NCBI GenBank assembly: GCA_964348455.1
Contig: CAYGCQ010000008.1
Coordinates: 1 to 47,917 of the forward strand
Source: UBA10133 sp964348455
GTDB taxonomy: Bacteria > Patescibacteriota > Microgenomatia > UBA1400 > MFAQ01
Length of the DNA: 47,917 bases
Reading direction: 5' to 3'
Shown here: in pieces, positions 39,392-46,665 of the stretch
Numbering within the stretch: the stretch's first letter is position 1
Layout: every line of letters starts with the position of its first letter
Translations under genes and position numbers: made by a program
Notes under the pieces: generated by a model
The model's database searches: none
What the model was told of the DNA's origin: nothing
Seen by the model: only the letters and a program-made list of their open reading frames with translations

Positions 39392-40678
39392 TCAAGCAAA
39401 CACTTTAGGTACTTCCTTAATTTTGTTAATCAAATAATCGATTTCTTCTTTTGTATTGTAAACATAGAAAGTCGCTCGCACCATAGCCGGTACTCCAAAG
39501 CCTGTTACCAGTGGAGCAGCGCAGTGCTGACCACTTCTAACTGCTATTCCAAAGTTATCCAGAATCTGAGCCGCATCATGAGGATGAACTCCGATGACAT
39601 TAAAGGCCAAAGCCCCACCTCTATCCTCGACGCCTCTCAGACCATAAATTACCACCAAGCCCTCTTTTTCCAAAACAGACATTTTCTCCAAAGCGTATTT
39701 GATTAGTTCTTTCTCGTGCAGTCTTACATTTTCCATTCCTAACTTCTCCAAATAATCAACCGCGGCTCCCAGTCCAATAATTCCTGCGATGTCCGGAGTC
39801 CCAGCTTCAAATCTACTTGGCAGGTCTGCCCAAGTGGCTCCGGTAATTTTTACCTCACCAATCATATCTCCACCAAAAAGAAAAGGTCTCATCTTAGACA
39901 AAATCTCTTTCTTTCCCCAAAGCACTCCTGTTCCCGTTGGCCCCATCATTTTGTGTCCGGAAAAAACTACAAAATCAGCTCCCAAAGTTTTTACATCCAC
40001 TTTCATATGAGGCACCATCTGAGACGCATCTATCAAGATAGTTAGATTATTTGATTTACTTTTTATTGTCCCTATCATTGTCTCCAAGTCTGGTAAGGTT
40101 CCCAAAACATTAGAAGCTCCTGTCACAGCAAAAAGTTTTACCTTATCGTCAACCAAAGCCTCAAGACTACCCAGCTTTACTTTAAGTCCGTTTTCTTCGA
40201 AGCTTTGCACTTCAGCTCCGGACATTTTTAATTTTCCTTCAGCATCCACATCGATAATTCTCAGCTCTGCTCCGGTTTCTCGACAAAGTTCTTGCCAAGG
40301 TACCAAATTTGAATGGTGCTCCAATTTACTGCAAAGTACGGCGTCCCCTGACTTGATATTATCCCTTCCCCAAGAATACATCACCAGATTCAAACTTTCA
40401 CTGGCATTTCTGGTAAAAATTATTTCTTCATTTCTAGCCCCAATAAACTCAGCAACTTTCCCTCTTGCTTCATCCACCAATCTCGTAGACTCTACAGAAA
40501 GCTCGTAAACCCCACGATGAATATTGGCGTTGGTATTTCTATAGAAATCATCCATGGCTTTTATGACACTCTCGGGCTTTTGGCTTGTAGCTCCACTATC
40601 CAGGAAGACCAAATCATGCCCATGAATTTTTCTCTTTAATATCGGAAAGTCTTTCCGAACTTTTTCTACGTCAAACAT
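39392..40678 (-). CDS. sufS: Cysteine desulfurase SufS
   Basis: The 428-aa PLP enzyme (from MFDVEKVRKDFPIL) releases sulfur from cysteine for cluster assembly. The PLP Lys is in FSGHKMMGPTG (Lys243), the persulfide Cys in RSGQHCAAPL near 385, and NANIHRGVYELS is a SufS signature. The in-frame ATG at 40699 adds only MTPYNIN. An insertion near 165-175 (SFEENGLKVKLG) precedes the family's sheet region. The upstream gap to the four-helix gene contains an octamer array. Confidence 0.95.
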   Translation of the reverse strand: MFDVEKVRKDFPILKRKIHGHDLVFLDSGATSQKPESVIKAMDDFYRNTNANIHRGVYELSVESTRLVDEARGKVAEFIGARNEEIIFTRNASESLNLVMYSWGRDNIKSGDAVLCSKLEHHSNLVPWQELCRETGAELRIIDVDAEGKLKMSGAEVQSFEENGLKVKLGSLEALVDDKVKLFAVTGASNVLGTLPDLETMIGTIKSKSNNLTILIDASQMVPHMKVDVKTLGADFVVFSGHKMMGPTGTGVLWGKKEILSKMRPFLFGGDMIGEVKITGATWADLPSRFEAGTPDIAGIIGLGAAVDYLEKLGMENVRLHEKELIKYALEKMSVLEKEGLVVIYGLRGVEDRGGALAFNVIGVHPHDAAQILDNFGIAVRSGQHCAAPLVTGFGVPAMVRATFYVYNTKEEIDYLINKIKEVPKVFA

Positions 40679-40692
40679 ATTTATATTATATG

Positions 40693-40716
40693 GTGTCACC
40701 GTGTCACTGTGTCACT
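40693..40716. repeat. Octamer array 1 (3 units)
   Basis: Units GTGTCACC, GTGTCACT and GTGTCACT between sufS and the four-helix bundle gene. Confidence 0.9.
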
Positions 40717-40752
40717 TTTGATAATCTGTATTCTTTCATAATTTAATACCCC

Positions 40753-40776
40753 GTGTCACTGTGTCACTGTGTCACT
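40753..40776. repeat. Octamer array 2 (3 units)
   Basis: Three perfect GTGTCACT units. On the minus strand they encode the C-terminus SDTVTQ and the stop of the four-helix bundle gene. Confidence 0.95.
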
Positions 40777-41205
40777 TTTACTCACGATACTCTTCAAGTA
40801 ATTATCGAAGTCCTGTTTTTCTTGATACCTAGGGTCTGCTTGCCTCTGTCCTCCATAGCTTTTCGTTTTATATCCAGCAATAAATTTCGCAATTAACCGT
40901 GCCTCATAATCAGCTAAATCTAGGACTTTTTTAAAATCTGCATCCGTAATGAATTTCTGATCACAAGCCACATAAAGCTGAGCCCTGACCTCACCTGCAG
41001 ACCCTCTGGCAATATAAAGAAAATACAAAAATTCATCCTTGGTCCCTCTCTCAAATCCTTCTGCAATATTACTTAAGACAGAAACTGCTGCCCTGCGAAT
41101 CTGGTCTTGCAAACCTCTATCTCTCCAACTATCCGAGATTCTATATATTTCTTTCGTCAGCTCTCTCGCCTTTTGCCAAATAAACAGATCTTCAAATTTC
41201 TGCAT
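40756..41205 (-). CDS. Four-helix bundle protein (S23/Avd-like)
   Basis: The 149-aa protein starts MQKFEDLFIWQKARELTKEIY and continues RGLQDQIRRAAVSVLSNIAEGFERGTKDEFLYFLYIARGSAGEVRAQLYVA, the classic 23S-intervening-sequence/Avd four-helix family. Members are nucleic-acid-associated or accessory to diversity-generating retroelements, but no reverse transcriptase is nearby. The last residues SDTVTQ and the stop codon come from octamer array 2, and arrays also lie just upstream. An in-frame ATG at 41229 is possible. It interrupts the suf operon. Confidence 0.9.
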   Translation of the reverse strand: MQKFEDLFIWQKARELTKEIYRISDSWRDRGLQDQIRRAAVSVLSNIAEGFERGTKDEFLYFLYIARGSAGEVRAQLYVACDQKFITDADFKKVLDLADYEARLIAKFIAGYKTKSYGGQRQADPRYQEKQDFDNYLKSIVSKSDTVTQ

Positions 41206-41236
41206 TTTATTATTTGATGTAATCGTCATATTCCTT

Positions 41237-41276
41237 ATGTCACTATGTCACTGTGTCACTGTGTCACTGTGTCACT
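41237..41276. repeat. Octamer array 3 (5 units)
   Basis: Two ATGTCACT and three GTGTCACT units. On the minus strand it encodes the C-terminus SDTVTQ and the stop codon of the SGNH hydrolase gene. Confidence 0.95.
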
Positions 41277-41960
41277 TAATAAATATTTTCTCAAATCTAT
41301 TTGTCTCATCGTCCCAAATTCGCCATAATCTAGCAGGTCAATTCCAAACACTTCTTTTCCTAGCTTCTGTGCGATTATCTGATTTCCTATCAGATTAGAG
41401 TGCAAAAAGTCTATATCACCCCGCTTCATTTTCCACTCAATATTCTCCCAGGGATATTTATAATCAAAAATCTTACTTAAATCATATCTTGCAAATTCCT
41501 TATACATATCTACATGTTTCAAACCCAACTCTTCAGACACTTTTATATAAATATCTCTAATTACTTCTAATTTTGGATTTAGATCTTTATTTACCGACTT
41601 GTATGTCGACCACAAAACCACATCTGACCCGATCGACTTAATTTTGAGGATCAAGTCAACAAGCATTTTCTCCACATCATCTACTAGCTCGAGATGGTTA
41701 AACCCCAAAGAAACAATGACCACTTCTGGTCTAAATCTATCAATTAGAAACTCAAAGTTTTCTATAAAAAAGGAAATAGTTCCCCCATCTTTTCCGGAAT
41801 TTATCATTTTATTTTTCCAACCCTCATCAGATCCTTGTCTCAAACTAAAATCCAACCAATCAAACCAGTTAGGGTGGCACCACTCTTGACTAGTCGTACT
41901 ATCACCCACACAAACAATTGTTTTCTGTTTAGTGCTATTCTGAGCTGTACTATTCATCAT
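41256..41960 (-). CDS. SGNH/GDSL-type hydrolase
   Basis: The 234-aa protein has the SGNH block order: block I CVGDSTTS (catalytic Ser), block II NSGKDGGT (oxyanion Gly), block III LGFNHL (GxND changed to GxNH) and block V DFLHSN with the Asp/His pair. It is a likely esterase or lipase acting on acyl groups of glycans or lipids. No signal peptide. The C-terminus SDTVTQ is supplied by octamer array 3, so the native end has probably been replaced. It sits inside the suf operon with no evident link to Fe-S assembly. Confidence 0.82.
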   Translation of the reverse strand: MMNSTAQNSTKQKTIVCVGDSTTSQEWCHPNWFDWLDFSLRQGSDEGWKNKMINSGKDGGTISFFIENFEFLIDRFRPEVVIVSLGFNHLELVDDVEKMLVDLILKIKSIGSDVVLWSTYKSVNKDLNPKLEVIRDIYIKVSEELGLKHVDMYKEFARYDLSKIFDYKYPWENIEWKMKRGDIDFLHSNLIGNQIIAQKLGKEVFGIDLLDYGEFGTMRQIDLRKYLLSDTVTQ

Positions 41961-41979
41961 TTATATTTTATCTTTTTTG

Positions 41980-41992
41980 AATCACTGTGACA
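41980..41992. repeat. Octamer remnant
   Basis: ATCACTGTGACAC just upstream of the SGNH gene contains one unit-like half in each orientation. It is a possible worn or inverted remnant of the arrays. Confidence 0.35.
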
Positions 41993-42001
41993 CGGCAGCG
42001 T

Positions 42002-42478
42002 TTATCTCCTCACCTCTTTTAAGAACCCCTCGACAATAATTTTTTTAGCTTCTTCAAGGTTTATCCCTCTACTTTCCAGGTAGAAAAGCTGCTCATCATC
42101 AATCTTTCCTACCGTCGCAGCGTGAGAAGCTCTTACATCATTATTTTCAATCTCGAGTTTTGGTTCTGCCACGGCACTGCTTTTTTTGTCCAACAGCAAA
42201 ATTCTCATTTCCAAGAAACTATCTGTTTTCCTTGCCTCTTTTCCAATCTTTACCATTCCATCCACGACTACCCTAGCTCCGTTCGCAGCTACACCTTTTA
42301 TCACCACCCTACCAAAGGTATTAGTAGCTTGATGGTCAGACACTACACGCACTTTATACTCTCCCGGTTCCATAGCCGAAATTACTCCCAAAACTTCCCG
42401 CTCCTCATGAGGCTCAATAAATGGCACCACCAAATCAATTTCCCCCGGTTTATCTAGCTTAAATCTTTTTATATTCAT
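42002..42478 (-). CDS. Short SufD-like protein
   Basis: The 158-aa protein matches only the C-terminal half of the SufB/SufD family: a beta-helix stretch (VVIKGVAANGARVVVDGMVKIGKEARKTDSFLEMRILLLDKKSSAVAEPKLEIENNDV... in outline) and the end HAATVGKIDDEQLFYLESRGINLEEAKKIIVEGFLKEV. Full SufD is about 400 aa. The His of ASHAAT is kept. It probably pairs with SufB in a reduced SufBCD complex. A dRS3-like repeat lies 8 nt upstream of its start. Confidence 0.82.
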   Translation of the reverse strand: MNIKRFKLDKPGEIDLVVPFIEPHEEREVLGVISAMEPGEYKVRVVSDHQATNTFGRVVIKGVAANGARVVVDGMVKIGKEARKTDSFLEMRILLLDKKSSAVAEPKLEIENNDVRASHAATVGKIDDEQLFYLESRGINLEEAKKIIVEGFLKEVRR

Positions 42479-42486
42479 TTTTTATT

Positions 42487-42516
42487 GTCATTCCTGCGAA
42501 GGCAGGAATCCATCAA
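42487..42516. repeat. dRS3-like inverted repeat
   Basis: GTC then ATTCCTGC-GAAG-GCAGGAAT then CCATCAA, between sufB and the short sufD-like gene. Confidence 0.8.
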
Positions 42517-42528
42517 ATAAGTTCCTAA

Positions 42529-43926
42529 TTATCCTACCGACCCTTCCATCTCTAGCTCTACTAACCGATTCATTTCCACTGCATACTCTAAAGGAATTTC
42601 TTTAACTACAGGCTCCATAAATCCATTTACAATCATTGTGCTGGCTTCATCTGCCGCAACTCCTCTACTTTGTAAATATAATAGTTGTTCTTCACTAACC
42701 CTACTTACGGTCGCTTCATGTTCAAGTACCACATCATTTTCTTGAATTTTATTTACGGGATAAGTGTCCGACCTGCTCTTTTCATCAAGAATTAGAGCAT
42801 CACAAACCACCTTAGATCTGCTTCCCCACGCACCGGGAACCATATGAACCAGACCTCTGTAAGTGGCTCGCCCTCCACTCTTACTTATAGACTTACTAAT
42901 TATCTGTGAGGTTGTCTCGGGGGCAAGGTGAATCATCTTTGCTCCTGTGTCTTGATGCTGATCTTCACCAGCCCAAGCAATCGATAGTACCTCTCCATGA
43001 GCCCTTCTTCCAACCAAAACACATGAGGGATACTTCATAGTCAGCTTCGAACCAAGATTTCCATCTACCCAGCGCATCTCAGCATCTTCCTCCACCCTAG
43101 CTCTTTTAGTCACCAAATTGTAAACATTTTTAAACCAATTTTGAACAGTGGAATATTGGACCTTAGCTTTTTTCTTTACATAAATTTCTACCACAGCAGC
43201 ATGAAGTGATGCCGAAGAAAATGCCGGAGCAGAACAGCCTTCGATATAGTGCATCTTACTACCCTCTTCGGCAATGATAAGGGTTCTTTCAAACTGACCT
43301 GCATTCTCTGTATTAATTCTAAAATATGCTTGGAGAGGTAGCCCCACATCAACTCCTTTTGGTACATAAACAAACGAACCCCCACTCCAAACAGCAGTAT
43401 TTAACGCTGCCAATTTATTATCTCCCATAGGGATTACTTTTCCAAAATGCTCTTTAACAATCTCAGGATAAAGCTTCAACCCTTCATCCATCGACAAAAA
43501 TATCACACCTTTCTCAGACAAAGCTTTCTTCAGAGAGCCATATACTACCTCGGAATCATACTGACCTTTAACTCCAGCCAACATTTCCCGCTCCGCTTCA
43601 GGCACACCTATCTTTTCGAAAGTATTTTTAATAGCTTCAGGCACATCATCCCAACTCTTAGACTCTTGGGTTTTTGGTCGAACATAATAATGGATATCTT
43701 CAAAATCAATAGGGGAGAGATCACCACCCCATAAAGGCATTTTCATCTCTCTGTATTTTTTCAAAGCCATAAGTCGAATCTCTAACATCCACTCAGGCTC
43801 TCCCTTCATAGCAGAAATATTCCTCACCAGTTCTTCAGTTAAGCCTTTACCTGATGTATACGAATACTCAATATTATCCGTATACCCCAAGGGGTAAGCC
43901 TTATTGCTAGGAGATTTTTTACTCAT
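42529..43926 (-). CDS. sufB: Fe-S cluster assembly scaffold SufB
   Basis: At 465 aa it is normal length for SufB, the SufBCD scaffold on which clusters form. Diagnostic segments are YVPKGVDVGLPLQAYFRIN, EGCSAPAFSSASLHAAVVEI, the conserved Glu/His region SIAWAGEDQHQDTGAKMIH and the end EHEATVSRVSEEQLLYLQSRG. A GGAGG lies about 12 nt upstream, inside sufC; the start overlaps the sufC end by 8 nt. Confidence 0.95.
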   Translation of the reverse strand: MSKKSPSNKAYPLGYTDNIEYSYTSGKGLTEELVRNISAMKGEPEWMLEIRLMALKKYREMKMPLWGGDLSPIDFEDIHYYVRPKTQESKSWDDVPEAIKNTFEKIGVPEAEREMLAGVKGQYDSEVVYGSLKKALSEKGVIFLSMDEGLKLYPEIVKEHFGKVIPMGDNKLAALNTAVWSGGSFVYVPKGVDVGLPLQAYFRINTENAGQFERTLIIAEEGSKMHYIEGCSAPAFSSASLHAAVVEIYVKKKAKVQYSTVQNWFKNVYNLVTKRARVEEDAEMRWVDGNLGSKLTMKYPSCVLVGRRAHGEVLSIAWAGEDQHQDTGAKMIHLAPETTSQIISKSISKSGGRATYRGLVHMVPGAWGSRSKVVCDALILDEKSRSDTYPVNKIQENDVVLEHEATVSRVSEEQLLYLQSRGVAADEASTMIVNGFMEPVVKEIPLEYAVEMNRLVELEMEGSVG

Positions 43927-44644
43927 AGGACCTATAACCCTCCTTTTCTAACTTATCCACAATTTCTTTTCCCCCCCTATCTACAACCACTCCACCTTTA
44001 AGGATTATCACCCTATCAGGCTCCAAATACTTCAGTAGCCTTTGATAATGAGTAATCACTAGCACACTCATCCCGGTTTCTTTTACCATTTCATTCACAT
44101 TGGTCGCAATCAGCGCCAAAGCGTCGATGTCTAGACCGGAGTCCACCTCATCCAAGACTAAGAGTTTAGGCTTCAAAACTCTCACCTGCAGAATCTCAAA
44201 CTTCTTCTTTTCTCCCCCACTAAAACCTTCATTAAGACTTCTGTTTAGAAGTGTTGGTTCTATATGAAGCTTCTCACCCTCAGAAGCAATCAAATTCTTA
44301 AGGTCTAATGCACTTACTGTCAACCCTCGTCCTCTCAGTGAAGTTAAAAGTAATTCTCTTACTGTCACACCTGGAATAGCTAAAGGATACTGAAACGACA
44401 TCAAAATTCCAAGCCTTGCCCTCTCTTCTGGCTTCATTTTTAAAATACTCTGATTTTCAAAAAGAATGTCTCCTCCTGTTACCTCATACTTCGGATTACC
44501 AATTAATGCATTGGCCAGACTTGACTTCCCTGACCCATTCGGTCCCATCAAAGCCAACACTTCCCCTTTTTTTATGTCTAGGTCGACCCCCCTAAGAATC
44601 TCTTTTTCCTCAACTTTTACCTTCAAGTTTTTTATTTTTATCAT
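43919..44644 (-). CDS. sufC: Fe-S assembly ATPase SufC
   Basis: The 241-aa ABC ATPase of the SufBCD complex has Walker A GPNGSGKS (34-41), ABC signature EGFSGGEKKKFEILQ, Walker B LLVLDEVDSGLD and H-loop VITHYQRLL. MKPEERARLGILMSFQYPLAIPGVTV is the SufC-specific Q-loop region. It is encoded just after the Rrf2 regulator and a structured element. Confidence 0.96.
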   Translation of the reverse strand: MIKIKNLKVKVEEKEILRGVDLDIKKGEVLALMGPNGSGKSSLANALIGNPKYEVTGGDILFENQSILKMKPEERARLGILMSFQYPLAIPGVTVRELLLTSLRGRGLTVSALDLKNLIASEGEKLHIEPTLLNRSLNEGFSGGEKKKFEILQVRVLKPKLLVLDEVDSGLDIDALALIATNVNEMVKETGMSVLVITHYQRLLKYLEPDRVIILKGGVVVDRGGKEIVDKLEKEGYRSYE

Positions 44645-44659
44645 TTTTTATATCAAGTT

Positions 44660-44758
44660 TATAATGGCGAAGCAATTATGAGCGTAGGTATAAGAGCAAG
44701 CACAGAACGACACATCAAGAGTGAATAACCTTGATAGGAGACCGACCAAACTCTTATA
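44660..44758. ncRNA. Structured element, copy C (before sufC)
   Basis: Plus-strand layout: hairpin ATAAT (44661-44665)/ATTAT (44675-44679); perfect outer stem TATAAGAG (44689-44696)/CTCTTATA (44751-44758); conserved CAAGCACAG; hairpin ATCAAG/CTTGAT; conserved CCGACCAAA. Its stems differ in sequence from those at 34317 and 39286 but occupy the same positions. Confidence 0.5.
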
Positions 44759-44773
44759 TTAAGCATATTCAGT

Positions 44774-44798
44774 GTCATTCCCGACCTGATCGGGAATC
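44774..44798. repeat. dRS3-like inverted repeat
   Basis: GTC then ATTCCCGA-CCTGA-TCGGGAAT then C, between the Rrf2 gene and the structured element before sufC. Its perfect stem could terminate transcription only weakly, as no T-run follows. Confidence 0.8.
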
Positions 44799-44806
44799 TA
44801 TAAAAA

Positions 44807-45196
44807 TTAATTCATAATTAAATCCGCCAGAGTATATTTCTCCAGCAGTTCTTCTATTTGTATAGTTAGTTTATCCATCAGAGTTTGCTGGCCACAGCCA
44901 CCCTCCATTGGGCACGACTCACAATTTACTGGAGCCACCTCACCCTCAATCGCCTCCAGTGCTTCTCTCACTTGAACCTCTTTTGGTTCGTATATCAAGC
45001 TAAATCCACCGCCTTTTCCTTCTTTAGAGGTCAAAATCCCCGCTTCTACCAAAGATCCGGCTATTTTAGCCATAAAAGCTCTTGGCATCCCCATATCACT
45101 CAACTCTTTGAGCGAGACACGCCCACCACGGCCTCTCTGGGCACAAACTGAGAGCAATGCCATGCCATAATCCGCCTTTTTGGTAAGTGTAAACAT
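44807..45196 (-). CDS. Rrf2-family Fe-S sensing regulator (IscR/SufR-like)
   Basis: The 129-aa winged-helix protein starts MFTLTKKADYGMALLSVCAQ and has the Rrf2 DNA-recognition region (RAFMAKIAGSLVEAGILTSKEGKGGGFSLIYEPKEV). Cys92, Cys95 and Cys101 (NCESCPMEGGC) are spaced to hold a Fe-S cluster. It heads the suf genes, and a perfect inverted repeat covers its promoter, so it most likely represses suf and itself when clusters are plentiful. Confidence 0.92.
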   Translation of the reverse strand: MFTLTKKADYGMALLSVCAQRGRGGRVSLKELSDMGMPRAFMAKIAGSLVEAGILTSKEGKGGGFSLIYEPKEVQVREALEAIEGEVAPVNCESCPMEGGCGQQTLMDKLTIQIEELLEKYTLADLIMN

Positions 45197-45223
45197 ATAC
45201 TTGGACTATTATACTCCAAGTAT
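45197..45223 (-). promoter_or_regulatory. Rrf2 operator: perfect 9-bp inverted repeat over the -10
   Basis: ATACTTGGA-9 nt-TCCAAGTAT. The spacer contains the -10 TATAAT (45208-45213). It is close to the E. coli IscR type-1 site in half-site sequence (ATACTTGA-like) but with 9 rather than 7 central bases between the matched halves. Binding would block RNA polymerase directly. Confidence 0.75.
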
Positions 45224-45237
45224 CAACTTCTAGTCAA
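45208..45237 (-). promoter_or_regulatory. Promoter of the Rrf2-suf operon
   Basis: -35 TTGACT (45232-45237), 18-nt spacer, -10 TATAAT (45208-45213), 11 nt to the ATG at 45196 (leader about 5 nt). Confidence 0.7.
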
Positions 45238-45241
45238 CAAA

Positions 45242-45988
45242 TCAGACTTTCAACCATAAAGTGTGAATTCTGTCAGTATTTGAAGATTCGTCAGGCTCAG
45301 ATACATATAAGGTAACCACCATTTTTTCATTTTCAAATACTATCTCATCCTCAATCTCCGATCTGTCGTAGGGCAAAATTACAAGCGACTCTATTTCAAA
45401 AATTTCAAAATTTTCTAGATACATTATTACCGCTTCATCCACTTCAATATCTTCATTTCCACTTTCAATATCTAAACCTAATAAACTTACAGCATATCTT
45501 CTCACTGCGTCATTAGATCCTTTTAAAAGACCACTTTTAACTTCCCATGCTGAATTTGCTTTGTCAAATTCAGCAATTATCTCAGGAAAATACACCATTT
45601 CAGTCCCGTCTGTGGCTGTTTTGTATTGAAAAACCACCGTTTCCAAAGAGGCAATATTCTTTGAGTGCTCGCCCGCCACAATATACTGATAGCTAACTTC
45701 TCCCCCTTCCTCTGCCAGCTCATTAGTTCTCTCTCCTGCGGCCAAAAGCATGAATTCATAGACAAGTGGTTTAAAATCTCTACCTAATATCACCCGAGTC
45801 AATTTCAATTCTCCATCTTCTGGGGGAGCACTTATCTTTAATAGTAGTTCTTCCACTTGCTCCCGAGAAAATACGGTTTCACTCGCCGGCAACTCTTTAT
45901 TAAATATCTCAATCTCGGCATCACCATACTGAACCCTCAACATATCCATTACCTTTTCAAAATCTCCACTTTTTTCTGTCATTATCAA
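45242..45988 (-). CDS. Unknown acidic protein
   Basis: The 248-aa soluble protein is strongly acidic (many EED and DIE runs) and looks like alternating beta strands (TRVILGRDFKPLVYEFMLLAA, TLYVSEPDESSN) with a helical N-terminus. No family recognised, no signal peptide, no repeats. Only 5 nt separate its 3' end from the Rrf2 promoter -35. It may start at the second Met (MTEKSGD). Confidence 0.6.
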   Translation of the reverse strand: MIMTEKSGDFEKVMDMLRVQYGDAEIEIFNKELPASETVFSREQVEELLLKISAPPEDGELKLTRVILGRDFKPLVYEFMLLAAGERTNELAEEGGEVSYQYIVAGEHSKNIASLETVVFQYKTATDGTEMVYFPEIIAEFDKANSAWEVKSGLLKGSNDAVRRYAVSLLGLDIESGNEDIEVDEAVIMYLENFEIFEIESLVILPYDRSEIEDEIVFENEKMVVTLYVSEPDESSNTDRIHTLWLKV

Positions 45989-46006
45989 TATTATAACCCT
46001 ATTGCT

Positions 46007-46639
46007 TCAAAACTCGATTTGCTCAACCAGTCGACATTTAACAGGATCCATTGTTCTACTCGTATTTAGATAAAGACTAACATCTTTAGCCTCATACTCT
46101 CCAAACTGAAAATTCCTCATATTCCACAATGTCTCTAGAAATCTATCTCCTGGCATCTTTTTAAATCTAATAAAGTTCATCCATGCAAGTTTTTCGTAAA
46201 TAGATAGATATTTTGTATAGTCATCTCCATTTATGCCCAAATCGCCTCTGACTTTATCCCTAAGTGCTTTCAAGTCAAAATCCGGCTCACAAACTATCGA
46301 AACACCCATTTCATTACAAGCAAGATATCCAATTTTAAATCCAAATTTTTTCCCCAGCATATTTTCTTTTAGCACCTCAGATATTTTTTCTTCGGAAATA
46401 TCCCTACTAACTCTACCTAACAAGGTCATGTGGAGCCTACCAAAAGGATATACATACAAATATTCGCCCTCCTTTTCAAACTCATGAGTCAATTTTTCGT
46501 AAAGTTTTTTCCATTCGGGCTTTTCCAATACAAAATTAATCGTGTAGTTTTTATCCAAACCGTCTTCCCAAAGCTTTATCGAATCTCGGTTAAGACCTCT
46601 AATCTGATCGTCTATTAACTCTTTTTCTTCTACAAGCAT
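46007..46639 (-). CDS. 2H phosphoesterase-like protein with one degenerate motif
   Basis: The 210-aa protein resembles LigT/2H RNA ligase-phosphoesterases. The first HxT motif is present (RLHMTLLGRV), followed by a helix-rich middle (ISEEKISEVLKENMLG) and a second-half strand where the other HxT is expected but reads AWMNFIRF (His to Trp, Thr to Asn). With one HxT pair it may bind but not cleave cyclic phosphates. The assignment rests on motif order only. Confidence 0.55.
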   Translation of the reverse strand: MLVEEKELIDDQIRGLNRDSIKLWEDGLDKNYTINFVLEKPEWKKLYEKLTHEFEKEGEYLYVYPFGRLHMTLLGRVSRDISEEKISEVLKENMLGKKFGFKIGYLACNEMGVSIVCEPDFDLKALRDKVRGDLGINGDDYTKYLSIYEKLAWMNFIRFKKMPGDRFLETLWNMRNFQFGEYEAKDVSLYLNTSRTMDPVKCRLVEQIEF

Positions 46640-46665
46640 GAAGTCAAGTATATCTCAGAGAGACA

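Noticed and set aside
40756..41205. Diversity-generating retroelement (Avd-like gene)
   Set aside because: No reverse transcriptase, template repeat or variable-repeat target gene is present in the window.
40693..41276. CRISPR-like array
   Set aside because: The units are contiguous octamers with no spacers, and no cas genes are present.
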